DNA from: Neomesorhizobium albiziae
GTDB taxonomy: Bacteria > Pseudomonadota > Alphaproteobacteria > Rhizobiales > Rhizobiaceae
NCBI RefSeq assembly: GCF_900114255.1
Contig: NZ_FOSL01000001.1
Location: forward strand, 1-64,000
Direction of reading: 5' to 3'
Length of the DNA stretch: 64,000 nucleotides
Shown here: one piece after another, positions 46,944 to 55,884 of the stretch
Numbering within the stretch: the stretch's first letter is position 1
Layout: each line of letters begins with the position of its first letter
The notes under the pieces: generated by a model
Seen by the model: the letters and a program-made list of their open reading frames with translations, nothing else
What the model was told of the DNA's origin: nothing
Database searches by the model: none
Made by a program: the position numbers and the translations under genes

Positions 46944-48134
46944 TTAACGGTCGACCTCACCAAACACGATGTCGAGGGAGCCGAGGACGGCGGAGATGTC
47001 GGCCAGCATGTGGCCGCGGCACAGGAAGTCCATCGCCTGCAGATGCGCGAAGCCGGGCGCCCGCAGCTTGCAGCGGTACGGCTTGTTGGTGCCATCGGAG
47101 ACGAGGTAGACGCCGAACTCGCCCTTCGGCGCCTCGACCGCCGCATAGACCTCGCCGGCCGGCACGCGATAGCCTTCGGTGTAAAGCTTGAAGTGATGGA
47201 TCAGCGCTTCCATCGAACGCTTCATCGCCGGACGCTTCGGCGGCACCACCTTGCCGTCTGTGTTGGACACAGGCCCGACCTTCTCCTTGCCAAGCAGGAG
47301 ATCGACGCACTGCCGCATGATCTTCGCCGACTGACGCATCTCTTCCATGCGGATGAGATAGCGGTCGTAGCAATCGCCGTTCTTGCCGATCGGGATGTCG
47401 AAATCCATCTCCGAATAGCATTCGTAGGGCTGCGACTTGCGCAAGTCCCAGGCAGCGCCCGAACCGCGCACCATGACGCCCGAAAAACCCCAGGCCCATG
47501 CATCGTCCAGCGACACGACGCCGATGTCGACGTTGCGCTGCTTGAAGATGCGATTCGGCGTCAACAGGTCATCGAGGTTCTTCACCGTCTGCAGGAACGG
47601 GTCGATCCACTTGCCGATATCCTCGACCAGTTGATCCGGCAGGTCCTGGTGCACGCCGCCCGGCCGGAAATAGGCCGCATGCATGCGCGCGCCGCAGGCC
47701 CGCTCGTAAAACACCATCAGCTTTTCGCGCTCTTCGAAGCCCCACAGCGGCGGGGTGAGAGCGCCGACGTCCATCGCCTGCGTGGTGACGTTGAGCAGAT
47801 GCGACAGGATGCGGCCGATCTCGGAATAGAGCACGCGGATGATCTGGCCGCGCTTCGGCACATCGATGCCGAGCAGCCGCTCGACAGCCAGCGAAAACGC
47901 ATGTTCCTGGTTCATCGGCGCGACATAGTCGAGGCGATCGAAATACGGGATCGCCTGCAAATAGGTCTTCGCTTCGATCAGCTTTTCGGTGCCGCGATGC
48001 AGAAGCCCGATATGCGGGTCGACACGGTCGACAACCTCGCCGTCGAGCTCCAGCACAAGGCGCAAAACGCCATGCGCGGCCGGATGTTGCGGGCCGAAGT
48101 TGATGTTGAAGTTACGGACAGAGGTTTCAGCCAT
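46944..48134 (-). CDS. nuoD: NADH-quinone oxidoreductase subunit D
   Basis: A 396-residue subunit at the quinone site. '[19 protein letters not shown]' at the N-terminus and '[12 protein letters not shown]' carry the conserved His residues; '[10 protein letters not shown]' is also typical. It ends one base before nuoE. Upstream, instead of nuoC, lies the S23-like insert, so NuoD translation must restart from the region containing the heptamer repeats. Confidence 0.96.
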   Translation of the reverse strand: MAETSVRNFNINFGPQHPAAHGVLRLVLELDGEVVDRVDPHIGLLHRGTEKLIEAKTYLQAIPYFDRLDYVAPMNQEHAFSLAVERLLGIDVPKRGQIIRVLYSEIGRILSHLLNVTTQAMDVGALTPPLWGFEEREKLMVFYERACGARMHAAYFRPGGVHQDLPDQLVEDIGKWIDPFLQTVKNLDDLLTPNRIFKQRNVDIGVVSLDDAWAWGFSGVMVRGSGAAWDLRKSQPYECYSEMDFDIPIGKNGDCYDRYLIRMEEMRQSAKIMRQCVDLLLGKEKVGPVSNTDGKVVPPKRPAMKRSMEALIHHFKLYTEGYRVPAGEVYAAVEAPKGEFGVYLVSDGTNKPYRCKLRAPGFAHLQAMDFLCRGHMLADISAVLGSLDIVFGEVDR

Positions 48135-48148
48135 GGATCGATCCGCCG

Positions 48149-48593
48149 TGAATGGTGAATGGTGAATGGTGAATGGTCATTCTCCATTCTCCGTCTGACT
48201 GAGTGATCGGACGAACTGCACGAATCGCTTCCCCAACCTTTCCGAGCGCGTCATCAGATCGGCAGTTTGCTCCGCCGACAGAAGACCCACACGGCCGGAT
48301 AGCAATGTTTGCGTTTCGAGTTCCTTCAATGAACCCTGCGCAATCCGCAAGAAATGCACAAACGACCTGCGTTGCGCCCGACCGAAACCCTCCGCGATGT
48401 TGGATGGGATAGAGACGGCGGCGCGACGCATTTGAGACGACATGCCGAACATCTCCTCGCGCGGGAAGGCGCGAGTGAGCGAATAGACCAGTTCGGCGAT
48501 TTCCATCGCCTCTTTCCAGACGATCAGATCGCGGTAGTCGCGTATCTGGTCCGCCCTTTCGTCCATTCACCATTCACCACTCACTATTCACTG
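48149..48593. repeat. Inverted TGAATGG heptamer arrays framing the S23-like gene
   Basis: On the plus strand four GTGAATG heptamers occupy 48149-48177. The inverse arrays (CCATTCACCATTCACC, then degenerate copies) occupy 48563-48593. On the minus strand the first heptamers supply the TGA stop of nuoC and the last contains the ATG of the S23-like gene, while the far array abuts that gene's stop. The architecture matches 30740-30870. Confidence 0.8.
48177..48566 (-). CDS. S23-type four-helix-bundle protein inserted in the nuo operon
   Basis: A 129-residue protein with the signature of the four-helix-bundle family related to the S23 protein encoded in 23S rRNA intervening sequences: 'YRDLIVWKEAMEIAELVY', 'SSQMRRAAVSIPSNIAEGFG' and 'FLRIAQGSLKELETQTLL'. 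It is cytoplasmic and all-helical. The gene sits between nuoC and nuoD, where complex I clusters normally have nothing, and is framed by inverted TGAATGG arrays that reach into its start codon. Same strand as nuo, so it can ride on the operon transcript. It looks like cargo of a small mobile element. Confidence 0.88.
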   Translation of the reverse strand: MDERADQIRDYRDLIVWKEAMEIAELVYSLTRAFPREEMFGMSSQMRRAAVSIPSNIAEGFGRAQRRSFVHFLRIAQGSLKELETQTLLSGRVGLLSAEQTADLMTRSERLGKRFVQFVRSLSQTENGE

Positions 48594-49190
48594 TTTCGCC
48601 TTCTCATCCCCCGGCAGCACATAATCGGTGCCTTCCCAGGGGCTGAGAAAATCGAAATTGCGGAATTCCTGCTTCAACTCGACCGGCTCGTAGACGACGC
48701 GCTTCATCTCGTCGTCGAAGCGCACTTCGACAAAGCCGGTGAGCGGAAAATCCTTGCGCAGCGGATGGCCTTCAAAACCGTAATCCGTCAAAAGCCGGCG
48801 CAGGTCCGGATGGCCGGAGAACAGGATGCCGTAGAGATCGTAGGCCTCGCGCTCGAACCAGTCGGCGCCGGGATAGACGCCGGTAACCGAAGGCACGGGC
48901 GTCACCTCGTCGGTCGTCAGCTTGACGCGGACGCGCACATTCTGGCGCGGCGAAAGCAGATGATAGACGACATCGAAGCGGTTCGGCCGCGACGGATAGT
49001 CGGCGCCGCTGACATCGATGAACGACACGAACTGGCACTGCTTGTCGTCGCGCAGGAAAGTGAGCATCGCGACGATGTCGGCGGCATCGACCGAAACGGT
49101 CAGCTCGCCATAAGCCATCACCGCATCGCGGATCTTGCCATCCAGCTTAGCCTTGAGGTGGGCCGCGAGAGTGTCGAGGGCTTCGCTCAT
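48588..49190 (-). CDS. nuoC: NADH-quinone oxidoreductase subunit C
   Basis: A 200-residue peripheral-arm subunit (not fused to NuoD). '[20 protein letters not shown]' and '[16 protein letters not shown]' are the family signature. The stop codon TGA is part of the first heptamer of the inserted repeat. It lies 9 bases after nuoB. Confidence 0.96.
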   Translation of the reverse strand: MSEALDTLAAHLKAKLDGKIRDAVMAYGELTVSVDAADIVAMLTFLRDDKQCQFVSFIDVSGADYPSRPNRFDVVYHLLSPRQNVRVRVKLTTDEVTPVPSVTGVYPGADWFEREAYDLYGILFSGHPDLRRLLTDYGFEGHPLRKDFPLTGFVEVRFDDEMKRVVYEPVELKQEFRNFDFLSPWEGTDYVLPGDEKAKQ

Positions 49191-49199
49191 GATCGTCTC

Positions 49200-49781
49200 T
49201 CAGCGCTCGATCGTGCCGGTGCGGCGGATCTTCTTCTGCAGCATCAGGATGCCGTAGAGCAGCGCTTCCGCGGTCGGCGGGCAGCCGGGCACATAGATGT
49301 CGACCGGCACGACGCGGTCGCAGCCGCGCACCACCGAATAGGAATAATGATAGTAGCCGCCGCCATTGGCGCAGGAGCCCATCGAGATGACGTAGCGCGG
49401 CTCCGGCATCTGGTCATAGACCTTGCGCAGCGCCGGCGCCATCTTGTTGGTCAGCGTGCCGGCGACGATCATCACGTCGGACTGGCGCGGTGAGGCGCGC
49501 GGCGCGATGCCGAAGCGCTCGGCATCGTAGCGCGGCATCGAGATATGCATCATCTCGACGGCGCAGCAGGCCAGTCCGAAGGTCATCCACATCAGCGAGC
49601 CGGTGCGCGCCCAGGTGATCAGCGCCTCAGACGAGGTGACGATGAAACCCTTGTCGGACAGTTCGTTGTTGAGGTCGCCGAAGAAGCGGTCGTCCGCACC
49701 GATCGGTTTGCCGGTATTGGGGTCGATGATGCCCTTCGGCCGCGGTGCGACAAGCGTGCTGGAAGCGTCGTTCAATCCCAT
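49200..49781 (-). CDS. nuoB: NADH-quinone oxidoreductase subunit B
   Basis: A 193-residue subunit carrying cluster N2. '[12 protein letters not shown]', '[19 protein letters not shown]' and '[15 protein letters not shown]' provide the four Cys ligands, including the tandem pair. ATG 49781 overlaps the end of nuoA by 10 bases; the longer frame into nuoA is not protein-like. Confidence 0.97.
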   Translation of the reverse strand: MGLNDASSTLVAPRPKGIIDPNTGKPIGADDRFFGDLNNELSDKGFIVTSSEALITWARTGSLMWMTFGLACCAVEMMHISMPRYDAERFGIAPRASPRQSDVMIVAGTLTNKMAPALRKVYDQMPEPRYVISMGSCANGGGYYHYSYSVVRGCDRVVPVDIYVPGCPPTAEALLYGILMLQKKIRRTGTIER

Positions 49782-50137
49782 TCCAACGCTCCTTTTTTCC
49801 ATTCGTAGATGAAGCCGATGGTCAGCACGGCGAGGAACACCATCATCGACCAGAAGCCGAGCATGCCGATCTGGCCGAACGACACCGCCCACGGGAACAG
49901 GAACGCCACTTCGAGGTCGAAGATGATGAACAGGATCGACACGAGATAGAAGCGCACGTCGAATTTCATGCGCGCGTCGTCGAAGGCGTTGAAGCCGCAT
50001 TCGTAGGCCGAAAGCTTTTCCGGATCCGGGTTGCGGTAGGCGACCAGGAACGGCGCCACAATAAGCGCCAGACCCACGGCGAGCGCGACGCCGATGAAGA
50101 TCACGATGGGCAGATATGAACTGAGGAGTTCGTTCAT
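49772..50137 (-). CDS. nuoA: NADH-quinone oxidoreductase subunit A
   Basis: A 121-residue subunit with three membrane segments and the motif '[20 protein letters not shown]', whose Cys lies in the loop near the quinone chamber. First gene of the nuo operon. ATG 50137 is the conserved start ('[16 protein letters not shown]'); the frame open to 50419 is leader. Confidence 0.96.
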   Translation of the reverse strand: MNELLSSYLPIVIFIGVALAVGLALIVAPFLVAYRNPDPEKLSAYECGFNAFDDARMKFDVRFYLVSILFIIFDLEVAFLFPWAVSFGQIGMLGFWSMMVFLAVLTIGFIYEWKKGALEWD

Positions 50138-50506
50138 GGTCCAACTTTCCGTTGGCGGTCGATCCGCCATAACTACAGCATCGGACCGGATTTCGGAACC
50201 GCGACAGTTTGGCTGGAACAGCCCTTCGCGCGTCGGCCTTGCTGCAGTGCGGCGAGGGTTAGCGCAGGCGACATGGCAGCGCAAGTCCATCATGGCCGAA
50301 CCATGACCCAAATAAATATGGACTTTTTCACTCAACTTTATTGGCCAAATCAACGACTTGCGAACGCGGTTCCGCTGCAAAGCAGATGCACGGACACGCC
50401 GGCAGGCGGACCGAAACAAACCCGCGACCGGCGAACCAATGTCGTACCAGGACGGCTAAAAGCTGAAGCTTACTGGAGGCAAGGGTCCAAAACCCTTGAG
50501 GAGAAA
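50138..50506. other. nuo operon leader/promoter region
   Basis: No gene. An AT-rich patch at about 50310-50350 (minus strand: TTGAGT followed 14-19 bases later by TTTATT) is the best place for the nuo promoter, but spacing is imperfect and I do not assign it firmly. CAAGGGT/ACCCTTG arms near 50481-50499 form a small hairpin just beyond the 3' end of tRNA-Asp. Confidence 0.35.
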
Positions 50507-50583
50507 TGGCGCGAGTGACGGGGCTCGAACCCGCGACCTCCGGCGTGACAGGCCGGCACTCTAACCGACTGAGCTACACCCGC
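50507..50583 (-). tRNA. tRNA-Asp (GTC)
   Basis: A 77-base cloverleaf on the minus strand. The acceptor GCGGGTG pairs with CACTCGC (one G-T), followed by discriminator G and an encoded CCA at 50509-50507. The anticodon arm is CCGGC-CTGTCAC-GCCGG, so the anticodon is GTC. The T arm contains GGTTCGAGCCC. All arms pair well. Confidence 0.96.
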
Positions 50584-50787
50584 GCATTACCGGCGGCAAC
50601 AAGGCGTTGCGTCGGTGAGCGGTGGATTAAGGGGTTCGATGTGGAGTGTCAAGCGTGCCAAACACGCTTTCCGACATCTCTATCACGCTTTTTTGAGAAG
50701 TCGGCAAAGCCGCATGAAGCTCACCCTGCGGCACTTCGATTTATCCTTGCGGTCGCGATTGGAACCGCTTAAACGTCCGCGCGGATA

Positions 50788-50863
<76 letters not shown>

Positions 50864-50942
50864 TCCCCTCTTCAGGACAGCGATCCATCCCGCCGCCGAT
50901 TCGCGAGGCGGAGGCGGCGTGCTCCGCCCCCCGCGTCCATGG

Positions 50943-51842
50943 TCAGAACTTCCCCGTTTCCTTGAACGTCTCGAAGGTAGCGCGGATATGGTCGGCCGCA
51001 GCCCTTACCGGCGCCTGCGCGTCGGGTGCCACCAGCATCGCCAGGCTGTAGTTGCCGATCGTCGGCAGGCCTGCCTTGGGGCCGAGTTCCACCATATCGT
51101 TGGTGATAAAGGATTTCGGCAGCGGCGCGACCGCAAGGTCGGCCATGATCGCGGCGCGCTGGCCCGCCGTATGCGCACTCATATATGCGATGCGATAATT
51201 GCGTCCGTCGCGACCCAGCGCCTCGAGCGCCCCTGCCCGCCAGGCGCACCCCTCCTCCCAAACCGAGACCGGCAGCGGTTCGCGCATATGTGCGCAGCCG
51301 CCCTTGGCGCCCGCCCAGACAATCGGTTCGGTAAGCAGCACTTCGGCGCCCGCGGCATCGATCTTGCTGGAATTGGTGAGCAGCGTGATGTCCAGGGCCC
51401 TGTCGTCCATGCGGCGGCGCAGATTGCTGCTCTGGTCGATGATGACGTCGACGGCGATCGAGGGATGCGATTGCGCAAAACGCTTGAGAACGTTGGGCAG
51501 CACACGCTCGCCGTAGTCGTCCGGCGACCCCAGCCTTACCACGCCGGTGATGTCGGGAATGATGAATTTCGACACCGCCTCCCGGTTCACCGCCAGCATG
51601 CGGCGGGCATAGCCGAGCAGCATCTCGCCATCCGTCGTCAGTGTCACCGAGCGCGCGTCGCGCGCGAACACCGAACGGCCAAGGATATCTTCAAGCTTCT
51701 TGATCTGCATCGAGACCGCCGAGGGCGTGCGGAACACGGCATTCGCGGCGGTGGTGAAGCTGCCCGTCTCGGCAATCGCCACAAAGGTGCGCAGCACGTC
51801 GAGATCGAGCAATGGCAGCGGGTGATTGAGTGGTGCGGTCAT
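50943..51842 (-). CDS. LysR-family transcriptional regulator
   Basis: A 299-residue regulator. The N-terminal winged helix-turn-helix is residues ~12-71 ('DLDVLRTFVAIAETGSFTTA', 'SAVSMQIKKLEDILG'). Residues ~95-290 are the periplasmic-binding-protein-like effector domain. It diverges from the DUF1127-type gene at 51968, with a 125-base intergenic region where it could bind. Effector and targets cannot be inferred from the sequence. Confidence 0.92.
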   Translation of the reverse strand: MTAPLNHPLPLLDLDVLRTFVAIAETGSFTTAANAVFRTPSAVSMQIKKLEDILGRSVFARDARSVTLTTDGEMLLGYARRMLAVNREAVSKFIIPDITGVVRLGSPDDYGERVLPNVLKRFAQSHPSIAVDVIIDQSSNLRRRMDDRALDITLLTNSSKIDAAGAEVLLTEPIVWAGAKGGCAHMREPLPVSVWEEGCAWRAGALEALGRDGRNYRIAYMSAHTAGQRAAIMADLAVAPLPKSFITNDMVELGPKAGLPTIGNYSLAMLVAPDAQAPVRAAADHIRATFETFKETGKF

Positions 51843-51967
51843 CGGCTTTGCTCTTCAATTTTTCTGAACAGGACGATCACTTCATTTCGATTGATTGAAC
51901 ATCAATACCGGGAGATAGTCAAGATGCGAGTTGGGAAATGCCCGCCGCAACAGAGAGGAGAAGGAAC

Positions 51968-52147
51968 ATGTCTGTTTATTCAACATTGAGCACAATCGCC
52001 GCCGAGTGGCGTTCAGCCCGCGACGAAGCCCGCACCCGCCGCATCGTCGGCTCGCTGCCGATCGAAATCCAGAAGGACATCGGCTGGCCCGACAGCAATG
52101 AAGGCCGCCAGTTCACCAGGAATTCGACCCGGTCCGACTACCGGTGA
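51968..52147 (+). CDS. DUF1127-like small protein
   Basis: A 59-residue protein preceded by AGGAGAAGGA, a strong ribosome binding site, just before ATG 51968. 'WRSARDEARTRRIVGSLPIE' and 'IQKDIGWPD' match the C-terminal half of DUF1127-like small proteins in rhizobia. It diverges from the LysR gene, which may control it. A 12-base perfect hairpin 24 bases after its stop could end the transcript. No cuckoo hairpins follow, unlike the pair at 8906-9212. Confidence 0.75.
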   Translation: MSVYSTLSTIAAEWRSARDEARTRRIVGSLPIEIQKDIGWPDSNEGRQFTRNSTRSDYR

Positions 52148-52170
52148 TCGCCGATGGTCGCGATCTCGCC

Positions 52171-52202
52171 TGCACCGCAGGATTTGCTCTTCCTGCGGTG
52201 CA
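52171..52202 (+). terminator. Strong hairpin after the DUF1127-like gene
   Basis: TGCACCGCAGGA (52171-52182) pairs perfectly with TCCTGCGGTGCA (52191-52202) around an eight-base loop. No T-run follows, so it may act as a stabilising 3' hairpin rather than an intrinsic terminator. Confidence 0.5.
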
Positions 52203-52479
52203 GCATCGCCGACCCAGTCATGCACTGCACGCATGACGCACATGAAATAGGCGCATAGCGCCTTAAAAATCAGCCTACTGCCTTGTAAATAAACAGCATT
52301 TCGGCGGAATTGGCGAAAAAGTGTCGTTTTTCGTGTCGCTTTTCATATCAAGCGCTTCGCTTTTTCCACTTTGTGTGCGCCGCACAACCACTATATCAGC
52401 GTCATCAAACGAGCTGCCCCACTCCTTAGGCGACTATGCGAAGGCACCCCGTGTAACTCAGCTGCATGGATAACGTGTC
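52203..52479. other. Gene-free, AT-richer stretch
   Basis: No gene supported. The stretch 52260-52400 is richer in A/T than its neighbours and probably holds the promoter of the small gene at 52480. No specific box was identified. Confidence 0.4.
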
Positions 52480-52617
52480 ATGAAACTTTTCTCTCGCTTT
52501 TTCGGCCGCCGCGACTCCAACCTGACCACCGCCCTTGAGCGCCAGCGCCTCGGCAAGACCATGCCCGGCCAGACGGCTGCCATGGCGGGCGCGCGTCTCG
52601 GCGTCCTCGTCAACTGA
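52480..52617 (+). CDS. Possible small basic protein with its own terminator
   Basis: A 45-residue frame starting 'KLFSRFFGRRDSNLTTALER', basic at the N-terminus and Gly/Ala-rich at the end. No strong ribosome binding site is visible, but a clear rho-independent terminator follows 42 bases after the stop, which shows that something here is transcribed. It may be a small Arg-rich protein or the reading frame may be incidental to a small RNA. Family not recognised. Confidence 0.4.
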   Translation: MKLFSRFFGRRDSNLTTALERQRLGKTMPGQTAAMAGARLGVLVN

Positions 52618-52658
52618 CATCCCGTTTCCGGCCGCTTCCCTGCCGGCCGACTGCATGA

Positions 52659-52694
52659 ACGCCGCGCCCTGGCCTTGCCACGGCGCGGCGTTTT
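52659..52694 (+). terminator. Rho-independent terminator
   Basis: AACGCCGCGCC (52659-52669) pairs with GGCGCGGCGTT (52682-52692) and the stem runs into TTTT. It ends a plus-strand transcript that can only come from the small gene at 52480 or an RNA there. Confidence 0.75.
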
Positions 52695-52877
52695 GTCGTC
52701 CGCATCGTGCCGCCATGGCCTGCTCGCAGGTCGGCAGCCGCAGTGCGGCAAACCAGGCAATGTCGCAAATATTGATGCCGCAACGTCACCCACCCCATTG
52801 ACAGCAAACATCTTTCCTGATGACGCTTTGCTGATCGCGACATCCTGTCAGCGACATTGCCGCCGTGTGAGGACCCC

Positions 52878-53879
52878 TTGAACGTCATCAGGCATCCGAT
52901 CAAAAGATCGCTTGTTTTCTTCCTCGTCCCCGATTTCACCATGGTCGCCTTTGCGACGGCGCTCGATCCCCTGCGGATCGCCAACCGGATGCTCGGCTAT
53001 GAGGCTTACAAATGGCGCCTCGCCAGCCTCGACGGCAAACCGGTGCAGGCCTCGAATGGCGTCGAATGCGCGGTCAACACTTCGCTTGAAGACGAACGCA
53101 AGAAGATGTCCGGCTCCGACCGCCCCTCGATGGTGGTCGTCTGCAGCGGCATCAATGTCGAGACCTACCAGAACAAGTCGACCTTCGCCTGGCTGCGCGA
53201 GGAATATAATCGCGGCGTCGCCATCGGCGGCCTGTGCACCGGAGCCTATGTGCTCGCCTCGGCCGGGCTGCTTTCCAACAAGCGCTGCGCCATCCACTGG
53301 GAGAACCTGCCAGGCTTCTCCGAAGCCTTCCCCAAGGCCAATGTCTTTGCCGATCTCTTCGAGGTCGACCAGAACATCTACACCTGCGCCGGCGGCACCG
53401 CCGCCCTCGACATGATGCTGAAGCTGATCGGCGACGATTTCGACGAGAATCTCGTCAACCGCGTCTGCGAGCAGGTGCTGACCGACCGGGTGCGCAGCCC
53501 GACAGACCGCCAGCGGCTGCCGTTGCGCGCGCGTCTGGGCGTGCAAAACGCGAAAGTGCTGACCATCATCGAACTGATGGAGGCAAATCTCTCCGAGCCG
53601 CTGTCGCTGATCGAGATCGCCGACGAGGTTGGCCTCTCGCGCCGCCAGATCGAGCGCCTGTTCCGCACAGAGATGGGGCGGTCGCCGGCCCGCTACTACC
53701 TGGAAATCCGGCTCGACCGTGCCCGTCACCTGCTGATCCAGTCGTCGATGCCGGTGGTCGAGGTCGCCGTTGCCTGCGGTTTCGTCTCCGCGTCGCATTT
53801 TTCGAAATGCTACCGCGAACTCTACGCCCGCTCGCCGCAGCAGGAGCGCGTCGACCGCAAGCAGCTTCTCGCCGCATAA
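52878..53879 (+). CDS. GlxA-family AraC-type regulator with DJ-1/PfpI-like domain
   Basis: A 333-residue regulator. Residues ~1-190 are a DJ-1/PfpI-like sensor domain ('SLVFFLVPDFTMVAFATALD', 'GGLCTGAYVLASAGLL'); residues ~225-320 hold the AraC double helix-turn-helix ('LIEIADEVGLSRRQIERLFR', 'EVAVACGFVSASHFSKCYRE'). I chose TTG 52878, five bases after GAGGA; an earlier TTG adds seven residues that overlap this site. GbdR-type members control glycine betaine and dimethylglycine catabolism, and a dimethylglycine-dehydrogenase-like gene lies 3.5 kb downstream, so that target is plausible but unproven. Confidence 0.88.
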   Translation: MNVIRHPIKRSLVFFLVPDFTMVAFATALDPLRIANRMLGYEAYKWRLASLDGKPVQASNGVECAVNTSLEDERKKMSGSDRPSMVVVCSGINVETYQNKSTFAWLREEYNRGVAIGGLCTGAYVLASAGLLSNKRCAIHWENLPGFSEAFPKANVFADLFEVDQNIYTCAGGTAALDMMLKLIGDDFDENLVNRVCEQVLTDRVRSPTDRQRLPLRARLGVQNAKVLTIIELMEANLSEPLSLIEIADEVGLSRRQIERLFRTEMGRSPARYYLEIRLDRARHLLIQSSMPVVEVAVACGFVSASHFSKCYRELYARSPQQERVDRKQLLAA

Positions 53880-53974
53880 GCATGTCACGCAAAAAGGCGC
53901 AGCGATTTTGCGATAAACGACACGCGTAAATATCAAAGACTTGAAGTGCGGGGAGTGAACCCTTGAGATCCCAG

Positions 53975-54065
53975 CGCTTAGAGGCTCGGCGCAACCCCGC
54001 CGTTTCGGAACTGCGACGATGCTGCCGGTGGTAGCGGGCCGGAGGGGCTGCTAGGTTCGACGCGA
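53975..54065 (+). promoter_or_regulatory. Structured nhaA leader, possible riboswitch
   Basis: The 220-base leader of nhaA contains a compact GC-rich structure. CGGCG-caaccc-CGCCG forms one hairpin, GCTGCC-ggt-GGTAGC another, and GAAC (54008-54011) can close with GTTC (54055-54058), while AACCCC can pair with GGGG..GGTT. nhaA genes in this group of bacteria are known to carry cation-sensing (nhaA-I/II, lithium-type) riboswitches. The fit is by position and general shape only; I could not check the consensus. Confidence 0.45.
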
Positions 54066-54102
54066 ATGGCCGCAGCGGCCGACCCGACGGAAAGGCCGGC
54101 GC

Positions 54103-55293
54103 ATGAGCCCACACGCCAAACACCCCCAATCCGCGTTTCGCGAATTCATCACCAGCGAAAGCGCCGGCGGCATCGTGCTGATGGTGGCGGCGACACTTGC
54201 CCTGGTGGTTGCGAATTCGCCGCTGGCGCCATCCTATTTTTCCGCCCTGTCGGCCTATCTCGGCCCGCTCAACGTCGCGCACTGGATCAACGACGGCTTG
54301 ATGGCGGTGTTTTTCCTGCTGGTCGGCCTGGAGATCAAACGCGAATTCCTCGACGGCCAGCTTTCCACCTGGCCGCGGCGCATTCTGCCCGGCATTGCGG
54401 CTGCCGGCGGCATGGCGGCTCCCGCGCTGATCTTCGTCGCCTTGAACAGCGACAGTCCTGAAACGCTGCGCGGCTGGGCCATTCCCACCGCCACCGACAT
54501 CGCGTTTGCGCTGGGCGTGCTGTCGCTGCTCGGCAACCGCGTGCCTGCCTCGCTGAAGGTTTTCCTTACAGCGCTTGCCATCATCGACGATCTCGGCGCC
54601 GTTATCATCATCGCGCTGTTTTACACCTCGGGCCTTTCGCTCGCCTGGATGGCGGCGGCCGCCGCCATCCTTGCCGCGCTCGTCGCCCTCAACCGTTTCG
54701 GCGTCATGCGGCTTGCGCCCTATCTCGTGCTCGGCCTGCTTCTGTGGGTGGTCGTGCTGAAATCCGGCGTCCACGCCACGCTGGCCGGCGTTGCCCTGGC
54801 GCTGACCATCCCGCTCGGCCGCACGCCGGGCGTGCAGGACCATCCCGCGGATTCGCCGCTGCACACGCTGGAGCATGCGCTGCACAAGCCGGTTTCGTTC
54901 TTTGTCATCCCGGTCTTCGGCTTCGCCAATGCCGGCGTGCCGCTCGGCAGCATCTCGGCGGCTTACTTTCTCCAGCCGCTGACACTCGGCATCACCCTCG
55001 GCCTGGTCCTAGGAAAGCTGATCGGCGTGTTCGGCACGGCCTGGCTGGCTATCCGCTTCGGTCTTGCCGACATGCCGGCGAATGCCTCGATGCGTCACCT
55101 GCTCGGCGTCGCCTTCCTGTGCGGCATCGGCTTCACCATGAGCCTGTTCATCGGCCTGCTGGCCTTCCCGGACGCAGTTGCCATGCAGGGCGCGCTGAAA
55201 GTGGGTATCCTCAGCGGCTCGCTGGTATCAGGCTTGCTGGGGGTGGCGATCCTGCTGTTCTCGCCGCGCACCGGCGGACCGAGTTCGCGTTAG
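54103..55293 (+). CDS. nhaA: Na+/H+ antiporter NhaA
   Basis: A 396-residue antiporter with about 12 membrane segments. '[21 protein letters not shown]', '[17 protein letters not shown]' (the first essential Asp) and '[18 protein letters not shown]' (the Asp pair that binds Na+/Li+) are intact (first motif quoted nearly whole, others in full). It exports Na+ in exchange for protons across the inner membrane. The start follows a structured leader that may sense a cation. Confidence 0.95.
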   Translation: MSPHAKHPQSAFREFITSESAGGIVLMVAATLALVVANSPLAPSYFSALSAYLGPLNVAHWINDGLMAVFFLLVGLEIKREFLDGQLSTWPRRILPGIAAAGGMAAPALIFVALNSDSPETLRGWAIPTATDIAFALGVLSLLGNRVPASLKVFLTALAIIDDLGAVIIIALFYTSGLSLAWMAAAAAILAALVALNRFGVMRLAPYLVLGLLLWVVVLKSGVHATLAGVALALTIPLGRTPGVQDHPADSPLHTLEHALHKPVSFFVIPVFGFANAGVPLGSISAAYFLQPLTLGITLGLVLGKLIGVFGTAWLAIRFGLADMPANASMRHLLGVAFLCGIGFTMSLFIGLLAFPDAVAMQGALKVGILSGSLVSGLLGVAILLFSPRTGGPSSR

Positions 55294-55348
55294 AAGTACC
55301 GGGGCACAACGCGCCCCCGCGTGGACGCGTTATGCGATACACTGAGGC

Positions 55349-55696
55349 TCAATAGTTGTCGTAGTCGTCGCAATAACATTCGGCCGACGAGATACGGTCG
55401 TTCCAGCGCCGGCCCAGATTGGGCACGCGCCGCGAAATTTCGGCGGATGCCCCCTGCATGCGCGCGTGCTCGAAGATCACCAGCGTGCAGCCGCGCGCCA
55501 CCCTCACCGAGGACACCGCGTCATTCCAGAACTGGCCGGCCCGGAAGCTGACGCGCTGGTCCGGGGCCATGGCGATGACCTCGCCGCGAAAGCCGGCATG
55601 CTCGAACATCAGGCAGGCATCGCCATAATCCTGCGCACTGGCGCTGCCGACAGCCAGCCCCGAAACCACCATGGCCAGAATTGCGGTTTTCTTCAT
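55349..55696 (-). CDS. Small exported beta/gamma-crystallin-like (inhibitor I36-type) protein
   Basis: A 115-residue protein with a signal peptide ('KTAILAMVVSGLAVGSASA', cut at about residue 22). The mature part has two related Greek-key motifs, 'CLMFEHAGFRGEVIAM' and 'CTLVIFEHARMQGASAEI', as in the peptidase inhibitor I36/crystallin-like family. The end is Cys/Asp/Tyr-rich ('CYCDDYDNY'). Probably periplasmic or secreted. ATG 55696 is chosen; an ATG three codons earlier is possible. Confidence 0.75.
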   Translation of the reverse strand: MKKTAILAMVVSGLAVGSASAQDYGDACLMFEHAGFRGEVIAMAPDQRVSFRAGQFWNDAVSSVRVARGCTLVIFEHARMQGASAEISRRVPNLGRRWNDRISSAECYCDDYDNY

Positions 55697-55884
55697 TCCA
55701 GTCATTCCCTCATCAGCATGAAATTGCATGTTTGCAGCCGCCGTCCCGCAGCCGCATGCCGGAAATCGGCGGTAGTGGTCGGGCCCTGCAAGTAAGCAGA
55801 TGGCACGATTCCAGCCGAAAGCCAGCGTCCGGAAAAGCAGCAAAAGATCGTGGTGAAAAAAGGATGCCGCTTGTGCGTAAACCG

